Assembly (NCBI RefSeq): GCF_900111195.1
Contig: NZ_FOGL01000001.1
Span: forward strand, 434,001-498,000
DNA: 64,000 bases
Reading direction: 5' to 3'
From: Gracilibacillus ureilyticus
Lineage (GTDB): Bacteria > Bacillota > Bacilli > Bacillales > Amphibacillaceae
The notes beneath the pieces were generated by a model. That model did not search any database. It was not told the origin of the DNA and worked only from the letters and a program-made list of their open reading frames with translations. Below, piece after piece: positions 25,855 through 34,700 of the stretch. The translations under genes were made by a program, and so were the position numbers. How positions within the stretch are numbered: position 1 is the stretch's first letter; each line of letters starts with the position of its first letter.

Positions 25855-26037
25855 CTATTTCCCTGAAAAAATCGACTGCATAAATCTATTCCTCAGGAAA
25901 GGAATTTTCATCGCTATTCTTATCGATACTTTTCGCAAAATTGGGACAGATGCTAAGATATTAATTATTCTGTTTCTATACTGATAGATGACTGTGGCTA
26001 TTGTAAATAAACTAACGATAATTTTCCATAAACGCAT
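25855..26037 (-). CDS. yqgO: Small membrane-associated protein at the yqgO position
   Basis: Basic protein of 60 residues with one or two hydrophobic stretches (IIVSLFTIATVIYQY and NILASVPILR) and an arginine-rich C-terminal half. AGGAGT precedes ATG 26037. The symbol is given by position between gluP (yqgP) and yqgN and by size; I see no informative motif. Function unknown. Confidence 0.62.
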   Translation of the reverse strand: MRLWKIIVSLFTIATVIYQYRNRIINILASVPILRKVSIRIAMKIPFLRNRFMQSIFSGK

Positions 26038-26069
26038 ATCCAACACTCCTGTTCACTCGTGGAATATGC

Positions 26070-26660
26070 TTAATTTTCCCCTGAGGACTTCTTTTTATGT
26101 ATATTACAATCGATAATTGCTGTTTCTGTTACAATATAATCTACAGGGATATCATGAGCTTCGCTATGAATGTGATCAATGACTTGAAATTCAGCTGCCA
26201 AAGCAATTTTTATACCTTGAAATTTTGTCAAATACCTGTCATAATACCCCCCACCATAGCCAATTCTATGACCAGAAAGGTCAAACACTAATCCAGGTAC
26301 TATCATAACATCTATTTTACAATGTTCCATTTCCGGACATTTTTGAGGATCTGGTTCGAATAGATCCAGATAAACATTCTCCAGTTGATCAAAGGAAGTG
26401 ACTTGATAAAATACCATTTCTGCGGTCCTGGGAGTACACCTCGGTATCCCTACCTTCTTTCCTGTATCCCATGCTAATTCAATGATTGAGGATGTATTCC
26501 ACTCGGTTTTCCGTGCTATCGTTATTCCAACAGCTTTTGCATTCTTCCATATGTTGAAGTTAATTAAGTTACTGATTATACGATATTCTGTTTGATTTTT
26601 GTTTTCATGCTTTTGAAGAAGCTGTTTCATTTCATCCCTTATCATGCCTTTTTCGTTCAT
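26070..26660 (-). CDS. yqgN: 5-formyltetrahydrofolate cyclo-ligase
   Basis: ATP-dependent conversion of 5-formyl-THF to 5,10-methenyl-THF in one-carbon metabolism. 196 residues. The phosphate-binding GYGGGYYDRYL motif near residue 150 and the basic KNAKAVGITIARKTEWNT region are conserved. ATG 26660 has AAGGGG upstream; the frame is open to 26732 but that part runs into the rpmG end and has no site. It lies 33 bp downstream of the yqgO frame's neighbours in a loose cluster yqgN-yqgO-gluP. Confidence 0.93.
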   Translation of the reverse strand: MNEKGMIRDEMKQLLQKHENKNQTEYRIISNLINFNIWKNAKAVGITIARKTEWNTSSIIELAWDTGKKVGIPRCTPRTAEMVFYQVTSFDQLENVYLDLFEPDPQKCPEMEHCKIDVMIVPGLVFDLSGHRIGYGGGYYDRYLTKFQGIKIALAAEFQVIDHIHSEAHDIPVDYIVTETAIIDCNIHKKKSSGEN

Positions 26661-26736
26661 AAACGTCCCCTTCTCTTCCATGTAAAATAAATATGAAAAG
26701 ACTCTTACTTTTAATAAGTAAGAGTCCTTCATTCAA

Positions 26737-26886
26737 TTATTTAGTTTCACGGTGTAACGTATGTTTTTTCAAACGCGGGCTGTATTTTTTCAGCTCCAAA
26801 CGCTCTGGGTGTTTACGTTTATTTTTAGTCGTAATATAATTACGGTCACCTGTTTCAGTACAAGCTAATGTAATGTTAACGCGCAT
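26737..26886 (-). CDS. rpmG: 50S ribosomal protein L33, zinc-free type
   Basis: Ribosomal large-subunit protein of 49 residues. It begins [17 protein letters not shown] and ends HTLHRETK. Only one Cys is present, so the two CxxC pairs of the zinc-binding form are missing; this corresponds to RpmGA of B. subtilis. A second, zinc-containing copy is expected elsewhere. Too short for most gene callers but very well conserved. Confidence 0.96.
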   Translation of the reverse strand: MRVNITLACTETGDRNYITTKNKRKHPERLELKKYSPRLKKHTLHRETK

Positions 26887-26987
26887 GTTTATCCCTCCAA
26901 ACTATCACAATCATCATAATAATTTCAAAATCGAATCTTTACCTACAATATAATAGCAAAAACTGATGATAATTTCAAGTACATGTT

Positions 26988-27015
26988 TTCACTGATTGCC
27001 CAGATGTGGTATAAC
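26988..27015 (+). promoter_or_regulatory. Possible sigma-A promoter upstream of 27060
   Basis: TTCACT, 16 nt, TATAAC, 44 nt before the ATG at 27060. Each box has four or five matches to consensus. Confidence 0.4.
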
Positions 27016-27059
27016 TATATTTACAGAACATTTTAAATTACAGCAGGGGGGAAAGAATA

Positions 27060-27293
27060 ATGATATTAGTTGCAGTTTGTTCTATTCTATCAGTAGCCGT
27101 TATACTATGGATCCTATCCTTTTTTATGCAAGACAGATTCAAGCAGCTGGAAGACCAGTTTGAGCAATTTTCTATTTCTACATTGCAAGAGACGTATCAG
27201 TTAAAGAAAAAAGTAAATATTCTTGAAGAAGAATTGTTAATTAATGAAAATTTCATTGATGAAAATTCATATAATCAATCAAAGCAGAATTAA
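27060..27293 (+). CDS. Small membrane-anchored coiled-coil protein, unknown
   Basis: 77 residues: one N-terminal transmembrane helix (about 3-22) followed by a heptad-like region (QLEDQFEQFSISTLQETYQL) that may form a coiled coil. A strong GGGGGG-rich site precedes the ATG. I do not recognise a family. It is 36 bp upstream of the MltG-like gene and probably co-transcribed with it; together they face the pbpA-yqgE pair. Confidence 0.68.
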   Translation: MILVAVCSILSVAVILWILSFFMQDRFKQLEDQFEQFSISTLQETYQLKKKVNILEEELLINENFIDENSYNQSKQN

Positions 27294-27329
27294 TAAATAA
27301 TTACTGCCATAACTGAATGAGGGATATAA

Positions 27330-27833
27330 ATGAAACAAATTGTTAGAGCTTTTGCCCTGGGGTTGTTCACATCGTCCTTAATTATTGGAGCTGTCTATTT
27401 TTTCACTGGTAATAATGGTAACCAAAATAATAATGCCGCCCAACCATCAGATACTGAAATAGACGTTGTAGCAGAAGCAAGAAAACAGGGATATTTTGTG
27501 TATAACGAAGATATGGATGCTAAAATTACAGAGCTGGAAAATGAAGTTGCTCGCATTACCAGTGAAGCAGAGAATGAGACCAGTGAAAGTACGAATGACG
27601 AAACAGGAAATATAACCCAATGGATCTTCACGATTGATCAAGGGACACAGTTGAGTGAGATTGCAGAAAGACTTGAACAGTACGGATTTATTTCCAACCA
27701 GACGAAATTAATTCAATATTTAGAAGAAAACCAGCTTACGAGACAAGTTCAGCCTGGTGAGTATTTGTTAAATGACCAAATGACAATCGGAGAAATTGCT
27801 TCTATTATTACTAAAAGCCCAAATGAGGAATAA
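27330..27833 (+). CDS. Membrane-anchored protein with MltG-like N-terminal module
   Basis: 167 residues: transmembrane anchor (about 5-25), Asn-rich linker, a helical stretch around MDAKITELENEVARITSEAENE, then about 65 residues (from WIFTIDQGTQLSEIAERLE to IASIITK) that resemble the LysM-like module at the start of YceG/MltG endolytic transglycosylases. The catalytic YceG domain itself is absent, so this is not a full MltG. Expected outside the membrane, perhaps binding peptidoglycan. GAGGG precedes the ATG. Related stand-alone proteins are common in Bacillaceae but uncharacterised as far as I know. Confidence 0.7.
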   Translation: MKQIVRAFALGLFTSSLIIGAVYFFTGNNGNQNNNAAQPSDTEIDVVAEARKQGYFVYNEDMDAKITELENEVARITSEAENETSESTNDETGNITQWIFTIDQGTQLSEIAERLEQYGFISNQTKLIQYLEENQLTRQVQPGEYLLNDQMTIGEIASIITKSPNEE

Positions 27834-27857
27834 ATTAAATTCCTCATTTGGGCTTTT
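27813..27857. terminator. Bidirectional terminator between 27330 gene and pbpA
   Basis: An 18-bp perfect stem AAAAGCCCAAATGAGGAA with its complement and a 9-nt loop. The left arm includes the last codons of the plus-strand gene. Confidence 0.92.
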
Positions 27858-27876
27858 TACTAGTAATCTATTAAAC

Positions 27877-30009
27877 TTATTCTGTAACAGCAGTTTCCCC
27901 ACTATCTTCTGATTCATTTCCGTTATTCTCTTTTAATTCATAGTACTTGCTGACAATTCTCTTCCCAATCTCATGGTGGACAGGATGCTGTGTGGCACTT
28001 GTGCCGCCATTGTTTGGTACTACTACAGCAAATGCGATTTCCGGATTCTCTTCAGGACTGTATCCGACAAGTGTCAGGTTTTCCGTATATGCCACTTGCT
28101 GTCCATCTTTATATTTCGGATTTTCTGCTGTTCCCGTCTTCCCTACTACTTCATATGGAAAACCGGACCATCTTCCACTTGCTGTTCCTTGTGTAAATAC
28201 ACGCTTAAACCCTTCTTGAACTCTATCAATATATTGCGAGTCCATTTCCACCCTGTTTAACACTTCCGGTTCTTTTACTTCTAGTACAGGACCTAGCGCT
28301 TCCCCATTGGAACCAGGTTCACGGATTTCTTTTAGCAAGTGCGGTTTCACACGATACCCTTCATTTGCGATTGTTGACACATATTGTGCTAACTGTAATG
28401 TAGTATACGTATCAAACTGCCCAAATGAAAAGTCGAGCAGGTTACCTGCATTTGATGGAACACCGACTACACCAATCGATTCAAATGGCATATCAATTCC
28501 TGTTTCTACACCTAATCCAAATTGATTGTAATAGTATCTCAATTCATCAAAGGTATCCCAATCAAAATTATATAGAGGTTCATTATAACTATAAGTTGCA
28601 CCACTCATCATGATTGCAATCCGCATCATATAGATGTTCGAAGATTCCTGAAGTGCCTGCAGATCATTTAGTGCTGAACCGAGATTTCTATGCGATTTTT
28701 TTTCTTCTGATCCCTTAATTTTAATCGGGCTTTCACTTAACACATTATTGTTAAGTGTTATCACTCCTGACTGATATCCAGCCAAAACAGTTGCCCCTTT
28801 AATAGAAGAGCCAGGTGCATGTGCATCATAAATCACCCGATATGAGTTATTAAGGAATTCGTTATTTTCACGGTCATAACGAATAGCAGACATACCGAGA
28901 ATTTCGCCGGTTTGCGGGTTCATCATTACAGCCATCGCATCTTCCAGATAGCCGTTATTATTCGATGAAGCCAGTGCGTTTCTTAGCTCTTCCTCCACAA
29001 TCTGATCCATTGCCTCCTGAAGGTCCATATCAATTGTTAATACTAAGTCTTTCCCCCGCTGCCCTTCGACTACAACTTCTGAGCTGATCACATTCCCGTT
29101 AGAATCTGTTGTATACTGTACCTGTTCTTTTCTTCCCCGCAATACATGTTCGTAGTACTGCTCAAGGCCACTCGTACCAACTCTGTCATTCCGAGTATAG
29201 CCATTTGCCAAATAAAATTCTTCATTCTCTCGTGGAATTCCTTCATCAGCACTGGTGATATTCCCGAGAAAAGAAGATAATGTTTCACCATACACTTTGT
29301 TTCTTTCCCAGTCAATTGCTGCATCAATTCCAGGCAGGTCATAAAGGTGTTCTGCAACTTTTGCATATTCCTCATCCGTTATCCCTTCATTTACAATTAC
29401 ATGTGGGGAAAGTTCATATGCCGAATCTAGTTCCTTTTTAATTGCAAGGATATTCAGCAATTCATTAGACCATTCCATTGTATTTAAATCTGCTTCTGTT
29501 ATCTTCTCCAGTTCAGCCTGATATCTCTCACCAGCCTCCAACTCTTTCTCCTCATCAGATAGTCTGTCGGCTACCTCTTGAGAATTTAGCAGATAGAAGT
29601 ATTCTTTTTTGTCTCTTTCTTTAATTACTTTCTCCAGCTCTGCAGGATCTTTTATAATCGTTACGTACTTAGCTAATTTTTCAGCCAGTTTTAACCTGTC
29701 TAAAGCTTTATCACCATTCTTGGGAGGTGTATAAGTGATCGACTTTACGGCAACATTATCTAAAACCAGTTCATGATCTCTGTCATACATTTTTCCCCTT
29801 GGCACTGGTTTCTCTGATGGTGTATTTTCAGTCTGGTCAATCTGACGCTGCGCTTCTTCCCCATTTATAATTTGAACAACACCTAACTGGACAATTAATA
29901 AGGAAAAAACTAAAAATACCGCAACAAACAGAATGTTCAACCTGAAAGGTAATTGGGCTTTTTTCTTTCTTTTTTTTCTTTTATTTAATAATTTATTTTG
30001 ATTTACCAT
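27877..30009 (-). CDS. pbpA: Class B penicillin-binding protein 2 (elongasome transpeptidase)
   Basis: Monofunctional transpeptidase for side-wall peptidoglycan synthesis, partner of RodA. 710 residues: basic cytoplasmic tail, one transmembrane anchor (about 24-46), a dimerisation/pedestal domain to about 330, then the transpeptidase domain with the active-site Ser in PGSSIKG, SSN in ESSNIYM and KTGTAEN. ATG 30009 follows GGAGGAG at good spacing and is preferred over 30033. Synteny with yqgE and sodA marks it as PBP2A (PbpA); PbpH would be the alternative paralogue. Confidence 0.92.
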   Translation of the reverse strand: MVNQNKLLNKRKKRKKKAQLPFRLNILFVAVFLVFSLLIVQLGVVQIINGEEAQRQIDQTENTPSEKPVPRGKMYDRDHELVLDNVAVKSITYTPPKNGDKALDRLKLAEKLAKYVTIIKDPAELEKVIKERDKKEYFYLLNSQEVADRLSDEEKELEAGERYQAELEKITEADLNTMEWSNELLNILAIKKELDSAYELSPHVIVNEGITDEEYAKVAEHLYDLPGIDAAIDWERNKVYGETLSSFLGNITSADEGIPRENEEFYLANGYTRNDRVGTSGLEQYYEHVLRGRKEQVQYTTDSNGNVISSEVVVEGQRGKDLVLTIDMDLQEAMDQIVEEELRNALASSNNNGYLEDAMAVMMNPQTGEILGMSAIRYDRENNEFLNNSYRVIYDAHAPGSSIKGATVLAGYQSGVITLNNNVLSESPIKIKGSEEKKSHRNLGSALNDLQALQESSNIYMMRIAIMMSGATYSYNEPLYNFDWDTFDELRYYYNQFGLGVETGIDMPFESIGVVGVPSNAGNLLDFSFGQFDTYTTLQLAQYVSTIANEGYRVKPHLLKEIREPGSNGEALGPVLEVKEPEVLNRVEMDSQYIDRVQEGFKRVFTQGTASGRWSGFPYEVVGKTGTAENPKYKDGQQVAYTENLTLVGYSPEENPEIAFAVVVPNNGGTSATQHPVHHEIGKRIVSKYYELKENNGNESEDSGETAVTE

Positions 30010-30062
30010 AACTTCTCCTCCCCGACCATACATTCCTATTGTATTATATCATGAGGAGGTAT

Positions 30063-31271
30063 CTAATTTACAGTTTTTCTTACAATTAGGGCTGCAATTA
30101 AATTGCCGCAACCCAGACTTAAAATTAATACCGGAATAATGAAGGAAGGTGCAGTTGTCATCACACCTAAAATAAAGATGGTAATTGCTGTAATTCTGCC
30201 GATGTTGATATAGATCTCCCTGACAATAATATACTCTATTCTTAAGTCACGGGCTTTATAGGATTTCCCAATAATATCATAAGTTAGTGAAACAAATGCC
30301 ACATTAAAAACTGGATAACTTACACCAACGATTACCCCATAGGTGAGAAGCATGATATAGTTTGTCTGAAAAACAAACACCGCTACTGCAACATAAAGAA
30401 GAATTCCTCCTGCAAGAATCATTCTCTTTCTGTGAATGCTTTTAGTTAATCTTGAAATCAGTATGTAGCAGATAAGAGAACTGAAAGAGAAAAGTAAGTT
30501 ATAAACACCTAATGCGAATTCACTCCCTGTTTCAATATAAACCCATATAGCAATGATAAAAATAAACAAGCCTTCCCTTAAACCCTGTGCAATATGTGCA
30601 AGTAATATACTGTTCCAATTTTTATTCCTCTTTTTTTCCGCAAGAACGTCCCGAAACATAAATTTGCCTGTTGCTTTCCTTTTTTGCAAGTATAGCGAAC
30701 AAACTACCGCAATTCCGAACAGAAAAAAAGATAATAAGAAAATAACCGTATAACCTGTGAAATTATTCATCCTTGAAATAATGTATCCTGCAAATAAAGG
30801 TCCAATCATCCCGCCAAATGACTGAAAAGTACCAAGCAGTCCATTAAAAAAGTCTCGGGTTTCCGGTTCTGTTATCTCAAAGGTTAATACATTGAAGGAA
30901 AGCCAGTAGAAACCGTATCCCATACCGAGTAAACTTCCCAACAGATATGGATAGGTAGTAGCTTTATCACCGGACAATAAGACTAAAATGTAAAATAAGG
31001 ACAGGACAATAACACCAATCCGGAGAATTAATGCTCTATCCACCCTCTTGGCACATTTACCGGCAACAAAGAATGCGATTGGCTGTACAAGATAAATAAA
31101 CAAGTTATATGTAGCAATGTCAAGATACTCTCCTGACTTTTTCCATAAAAAGATATTAACAAATGTATTGGATAAAAAAGTAGCCAGCGCGTACAATCCA
31201 CCAATTATTAATAGAAGCTTCAAGTCCCGACTGACCGGAATGTCACTATTCTGCTTCGGTAAAAACAACAT
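30063..31271 (-). CDS. yqgE: Major facilitator transporter YqgE
   Basis: Membrane transporter of the MFS, 402 residues with about 12 hydrophobic segments in two halves and a basic central loop (KRKATGKF, AEKKRNKN). ATG 31271 follows GAGGTG. It lies 53 bp upstream of pbpA on the same strand, as in B. subtilis, and is probably in one transcript with it. Substrate unknown; the sequence does not indicate whether it exports a drug or a wall precursor. Confidence 0.87.
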   Translation of the reverse strand: MLFLPKQNSDIPVSRDLKLLLIIGGLYALATFLSNTFVNIFLWKKSGEYLDIATYNLFIYLVQPIAFFVAGKCAKRVDRALILRIGVIVLSLFYILVLLSGDKATTYPYLLGSLLGMGYGFYWLSFNVLTFEITEPETRDFFNGLLGTFQSFGGMIGPLFAGYIISRMNNFTGYTVIFLLSFFLFGIAVVCSLYLQKRKATGKFMFRDVLAEKKRNKNWNSILLAHIAQGLREGLFIFIIAIWVYIETGSEFALGVYNLLFSFSSLICYILISRLTKSIHRKRMILAGGILLYVAVAVFVFQTNYIMLLTYGVIVGVSYPVFNVAFVSLTYDIIGKSYKARDLRIEYIIVREIYINIGRITAITIFILGVMTTAPSFIIPVLILSLGCGNLIAALIVRKTVN

Positions 31272-31350
31272 CTCCAAACACCTCATTTTCCATCTAAATT
31301 ATATTGTTAACCAGATGTGATGAGATATGCAGGAGAATGACTGTGAGCAT

Positions 31351-31384
31351 AAAATAAAAGGATACCTCTTTAAAAAGGTATCCT
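31351..31384 (-). terminator. Terminator after sodA
   Basis: Minus strand: AGGATACC pairs with GGTATCCT over a 10-nt loop, followed by TTTATTTTATG. It begins 10 bp beyond the sodA stop and lies just before the yqgE start region. Confidence 0.82.
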
Positions 31385-31393
31385 CAACATTCA

Positions 31394-32005
31394 TTATTTC
31401 GCTTCTTTATACAAGCTTGCTACTTTATCCCAATCCACTACATTCCAGAATGCTGCAATGTAATCAGGACGTTTGTTTTGATATTTTAAATAGTATGCAT
31501 GTTCCCATACATCAAGTCCTAAAATTGGAGTCTTGCCTTCAGAAATAGGAGTATCCTGATTTGGTGTACTTGTGATTGCTAATTCTCCATTATCTACAAC
31601 CAGCCAAGCCCAACCGGATCCAAAGCGGTTTGCACCTGCATTAGCAAATTCTTCTTTGAATGAATCAAAGCTGCCAAACTTGCTGTTAATCGCATCAGCT
31701 AATTCGCCAGACGGTTCTCCTCCGCCATTAGCTGATAAAAGCGTCCAGAATAAACTGTGGTTAGCATGACCCCCACCATTATTCCGTACGGCTGTACGAA
31801 TATTTTCAGGTACAGCATCAAGGTTTGCCAAAATCTCTTCAATAGATTTGCTTGCAAGATCATCATGACCTTCTAATGCCGCATTCAGCTTTGTTACATA
31901 AGTATTGTGATGTTTAGTATGATGGATGTTCATTGTTTCCTTATCAATATGCGGCTCAAGTGCATCATATGCATAAGGTAAATCTGGTAAAGTAAAGTTT
32001 GCCAT
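31394..32005 (-). CDS. sodA: Superoxide dismutase, Mn type
   Basis: Converts superoxide to hydrogen peroxide and oxygen in the cytoplasm. 203 residues. Metal ligands: His in [11 protein letters not shown], His in HANHSLFW, Asp and His in [11 protein letters not shown]. The [12 protein letters not shown] and the [18 protein letters not shown] blocks are typical of the Mn/cambialistic form. ATG 32005 follows TAGGAGG; the longer frame to 32056 has no site. A likely promoter is at 32057-32086. Confidence 0.96.
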   Translation of the reverse strand: MANFTLPDLPYAYDALEPHIDKETMNIHHTKHHNTYVTKLNAALEGHDDLASKSIEEILANLDAVPENIRTAVRNNGGGHANHSLFWTLLSANGGGEPSGELADAINSKFGSFDSFKEEFANAGANRFGSGWAWLVVDNGELAITSTPNQDTPISEGKTPILGLDVWEHAYYLKYQNKRPDYIAAFWNVVDWDKVASLYKEAK

Positions 32006-32056
32006 GTTTATTCCTCCTATTTTATAAAATGAAAGTATTAATTCTTTCCATAACAA

Positions 32057-32086
32057 ATCTTATCAAATATTCAGAATAAATTGCAA
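32057..32086 (-). promoter_or_regulatory. Likely sigma-A promoter of sodA
   Basis: Minus strand: TTGCAA, 18 nt, TAAGAT, about 50 nt upstream of the sodA ATG. Confidence 0.4.
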
Positions 32087-32103
32087 ATGATACGAATTTT
32101 ACC

Positions 32104-32135
32104 AAATAAAAAACAAGCTCTTCATTCAGCTTGTT
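32104..32135 (-). terminator. Terminator of the tRNA operon
   Basis: Minus strand: AACAAGCT pairs with AGCTTGTT over an 8-nt loop, followed by TTTTATTT, 5 bp after the CCA end of tRNA-Phe. Confidence 0.85.
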
Positions 32136-32139
32136 AAAA

Positions 32140-32215
<76 letters not shown>

Positions 32216-32242
32216 AAAGTATAATTTTGTTTTTAATATGTA

Positions 32243-32335
32243 TGGAGGAGGAAGAGGGATTCGAACCCCCGCGGGCTTTGACACCCCTGTCGGTTTTCAA
32301 GACCGATCCCTTCAGCCAGACTTGGGTATTCCTCC
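32243..32335 (-). tRNA. tRNA-Ser (UGA)
   Basis: 93 nt including CCA, with the long variable arm expected of serine tRNA. Anticodon loop CTTGAAA, acceptor GGAGGAA/TTCCTCC. Confidence 0.96.
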
Positions 32336-32345
32336 GTATATATAA

Positions 32346-32422
32346 TGGTGGACCCTGCAGGACTCGAACCTGCGACCGATCGGTTATGAGCCGATAGCTC
32401 TAACCAACTGAGCTAAGGGTCC
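32346..32422 (-). tRNA. tRNA with CAU anticodon, probably tRNA-Ile2 (lysidine)
   Basis: 77 nt including CCA; anticodon loop CTCATAA. The acceptor stem GGACCCT and the CTATCGG anticodon stem resemble the B. subtilis tRNA-Ile whose C34 is changed to lysidine by TilS so that it reads AUA. The separate CAU tRNA at 32533 fits elongator Met. Ile2 rather than Met is therefore inferred. Confidence 0.8.
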
Positions 32423-32435
32423 TTCTCATTAAACA

Positions 32436-32512
32436 TGGGGCGACCGGTGGGGATCGAACCCACGCATGTCGGAACCACAATCCGATGTGTTAACCACTTC
32501 ACCACGACCGCC
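32436..32512 (-). tRNA. tRNA-His (GUG)
   Basis: 77 nt including CCA; anticodon loop TTGTGGT. The gene encodes the extra 5' G opposite C73 that is diagnostic of tRNA-His. Confidence 0.95.
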
Positions 32513-32532
32513 ATTGATTTTAGTATGTTATA

Positions 32533-32609
32533 TGGTAGCGGCGGAGGGGATCGAACCCCCGACCTCACGGGTATGAACCGTACGCTCTAGCCAGCTGAGC
32601 TACACCGCC
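32533..32609 (-). tRNA. tRNA-Met (CAU), elongator
   Basis: 77 nt including CCA; anticodon loop TTCATAC, 5' GGCGGTGTAGCTCAGCTGG as in B. subtilis elongator Met. It lacks the mispaired first position and GGG/CCC anticodon stem of an initiator. Confidence 0.92.
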
Positions 32610-32611
32610 AT

Positions 32612-32686
32612 TGGCTCCACAGGTAGGATTCGAACCTACGACCGATCGGTTAACAGCCGATTGCTCTACCACTGAGCTACTGTGGA
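32612..32686 (-). tRNA. tRNA-Asn (GUU)
   Basis: 75 nt including CCA; anticodon loop CTGTTAA, acceptor TCCACAG/CTGTGGA. First gene of the six-tRNA operon. Confidence 0.96.
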
Positions 32687-32721
32687 ATGTTTATTATGTA
32701 ATCACCGAAGCGACATTTAAT

Positions 32722-32750
32722 AATTTATCATATATATGAAACACCGTCAA
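32722..32750 (-). promoter_or_regulatory. Promoter of the tRNA operon
   Basis: Minus strand: TTGACG, 17 nt, TAAATT, 36 nt upstream of the tRNA-Asn 5' end. The remaining 32751-32804 holds nothing else I can support. Confidence 0.6.
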
Positions 32751-32804
32751 TAGTTTTATTAAGTTTTTTTAATATTTTTATTACTATCCATAATAAAGGT
32801 AAGA

Positions 32805-32830
32805 AATGACTAGTATTTACACTAGCCATT
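32805..32830 (-). terminator. Hairpin after the Na/Pi cotransporter gene
   Basis: AATGACTAGT and ACTAGCCATT pair (one G-U) around a 6-nt loop; only a broken T run follows, so it may be a weak terminator. Confidence 0.6.
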
Positions 32831-32846
32831 CCCTACTTTAACATGT

Positions 32847-34478
32847 TTAATGTTTTTCACCAAGTACTTCGTCTGCTATATTTACTGCATGGTCTCCTAT
32901 TCTTTCTAAATTACTAATAATATCTGCAAAAACAATTCCGGCTGCCCCTGTACATACCCCTTCGTTTAGACGAATAATATGCTTCTTTCGATAAGCTCTC
33001 TCCATGTTATCTATCTCGTTTTCCTTCTGCACAACAGACAATGCTGCTTCTCGGTCCATTTGGTCCAATGCGCGAATAGCTTCTTTTACAGTAATTATCG
33101 TTAAATCAAACATCTCATTCAGATCAATCATTCCTTGCTCTGTAATGTCTACTTTATTGGAAATTTTATAATTAATCAATTCTACAATATTTTCGAAATG
33201 GTCCCCCATTCTTTCGATATCTCTAACCGAATTAATTAACGTAGAGTGATTTAATCTTTCCGCCTCAGAAAAATTAGTACCGGATAATTCTACTAAGTAG
33301 GAAGTTATTTCTCTGTCCAGATTGTTTAGCGCGCCTTCTAACTGCATCGCCATCTCTTCATGTTTTGTACTGTTTGTATTAAGAAATGTGCTCGTTTCTT
33401 CTAATCCTTTTGCGGCATACTCACCCATTCGTACAATCTCTGCCTTTGCCTGATCAAGGGCAACGGAAGGTGATTGTTTGATAAAGATAGGATCTAGATG
33501 CTTCGGTTTATATTCTACGATTGCATCCTCACCAGGTATAATTTTCGTAACAAGCAATGCTAATAGTCCAATAAATGGAAACTGAATAATCGTATTCAGC
33601 ACATTAAATATCCCATGTGAAAATGCGACCGTCATTGCCGGATTCAGCTCAAGAGCTGCCTGAATATTCTCCATTAAAATCGTGTAAAAGTTTATAAAAA
33701 TAATGACTACAGTAGCACCAATTACATTAAAGATTACATGTGTAAGGGCTGCTCTTTTTGCTGCAACACTTGCGCCAATGGCTGCTAATACTGCAGTAAT
33801 GGTTGTTCCGATATTATCCCCGAATAATACTGGTAACGCTGCTTTCAGTTCAATAGCACCTTCCAACATGAGACTCTGCAATATTCCGATTGTTGCACTT
33901 GAACTTTGAACAAGAATTGTAAAGACAGTACCAATTACCACACCTAAAATAGGGTTTTGGGACATACTGACAGTTAAGTCATGGAACATTTCAACTTCTC
34001 TTAAAGGTTTAAGACCTGAACTCATCAGTTCCAACCCGTAGAATAGCGATCCGAAACCAAAAATCGTTAAACCGATATTCGTCAATTTATTATTTTTGAA
34101 GAAGAATAGTAAGAATGCACCTATCCCGATTATTGGCAGAGAGTATGCGCCAAGATCAAACCCGATGATAAACGCCGTAACCGTTGTACCAATATTGGCA
34201 CCCATTATGACACCGATGGATTGCCTTAATGTCATGAAACCTGCATTCACAAGGCCTACAGTCAGTACAGTGGTCCCTGAACTTGACTGGATAAGGATTG
34301 TAACGACTATACCTGCAAGAACCCCTAAAAAAGGATTGCTGGTTGTCTTATCAAGGATGTCTCTTAACCTGTCTCCAGCGGACTTCTGCAGTCCTTCTCC
34401 CATGTACTTGATACCTAGAAGGAAAATACCGAGCCCGCCAATAAATTCAAATATCATTGCTTGTACATTTACATCCAA
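32847..34478 (-). CDS. nptA: Na/Pi cotransporter family protein with PhoU domain
   Basis: Sodium-coupled phosphate transporter of the NptA/YjbB type, 543 residues. About nine to ten hydrophobic segments to residue 315 include the two inverted repeats with QSSSGTT and QSSSATI motifs that bind phosphate; a PhoU-like helical domain follows (about 340-540). The start is TTG 34478 behind AAGGG. No other gene in its transcript. A PhoP-box-like array lies upstream (34600-34649), fitting induction by phosphate limitation. Could act in export rather than uptake, as YjbB does. Confidence 0.9.
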   Translation of the reverse strand: MDVNVQAMIFEFIGGLGIFLLGIKYMGEGLQKSAGDRLRDILDKTTSNPFLGVLAGIVVTILIQSSSGTTVLTVGLVNAGFMTLRQSIGVIMGANIGTTVTAFIIGFDLGAYSLPIIGIGAFLLFFFKNNKLTNIGLTIFGFGSLFYGLELMSSGLKPLREVEMFHDLTVSMSQNPILGVVIGTVFTILVQSSSATIGILQSLMLEGAIELKAALPVLFGDNIGTTITAVLAAIGASVAAKRAALTHVIFNVIGATVVIIFINFYTILMENIQAALELNPAMTVAFSHGIFNVLNTIIQFPFIGLLALLVTKIIPGEDAIVEYKPKHLDPIFIKQSPSVALDQAKAEIVRMGEYAAKGLEETSTFLNTNSTKHEEMAMQLEGALNNLDREITSYLVELSGTNFSEAERLNHSTLINSVRDIERMGDHFENIVELINYKISNKVDITEQGMIDLNEMFDLTIITVKEAIRALDQMDREAALSVVQKENEIDNMERAYRKKHIIRLNEGVCTGAAGIVFADIISNLERIGDHAVNIADEVLGEKH

Positions 34479-34585
34479 AAGTTTTCATCCCTTCACTTAT
34501 AGCTTCTATGTATTATGATGTATCTTTGCTCGAAGTTAATGACATTGTCAGACATAATTCGCAAACACACACGATTCTAATATTA

Positions 34586-34649
34586 ATTATATATTAATGT
34601 TTTGTAAAGGTGTTTACGGAAAATTTACACTAAATTAACAAAGTGTTAA
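34586..34649 (-). promoter_or_regulatory. PhoP-box-like direct repeats and -10 upstream of nptA
   Basis: Reading the minus strand: TTAACA (34649-34644), TTAATT (34638-34633), TAAATT (34627-34622), TAAACA (34616-34611), ACAAAA (34605-34600), each exactly 11 bp after the last, then TATAAT at 34591-34586. TTAACA-like hexamers with 11-bp phase ahead of the -10 are how B. subtilis PhoP-activated promoters are built. Function is inferred. Confidence 0.6.
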
Positions 34650-34700
34650 TCACCAGATTTTTACTGTTCCCTTACTACTTTAGCTTTACCTCTTTTCAAC

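Noticed and set aside
27973-28260. Several plus-strand open frames inside pbpA
   Set aside because: They are shadows of a well conserved transpeptidase domain, Cys-rich with no start signal.
32346-32422. Initiator tRNA-fMet reading for the CAU tRNA
   Set aside because: The acceptor begins with a G-C pair and the anticodon stem lacks the three G-C pairs of initiators.
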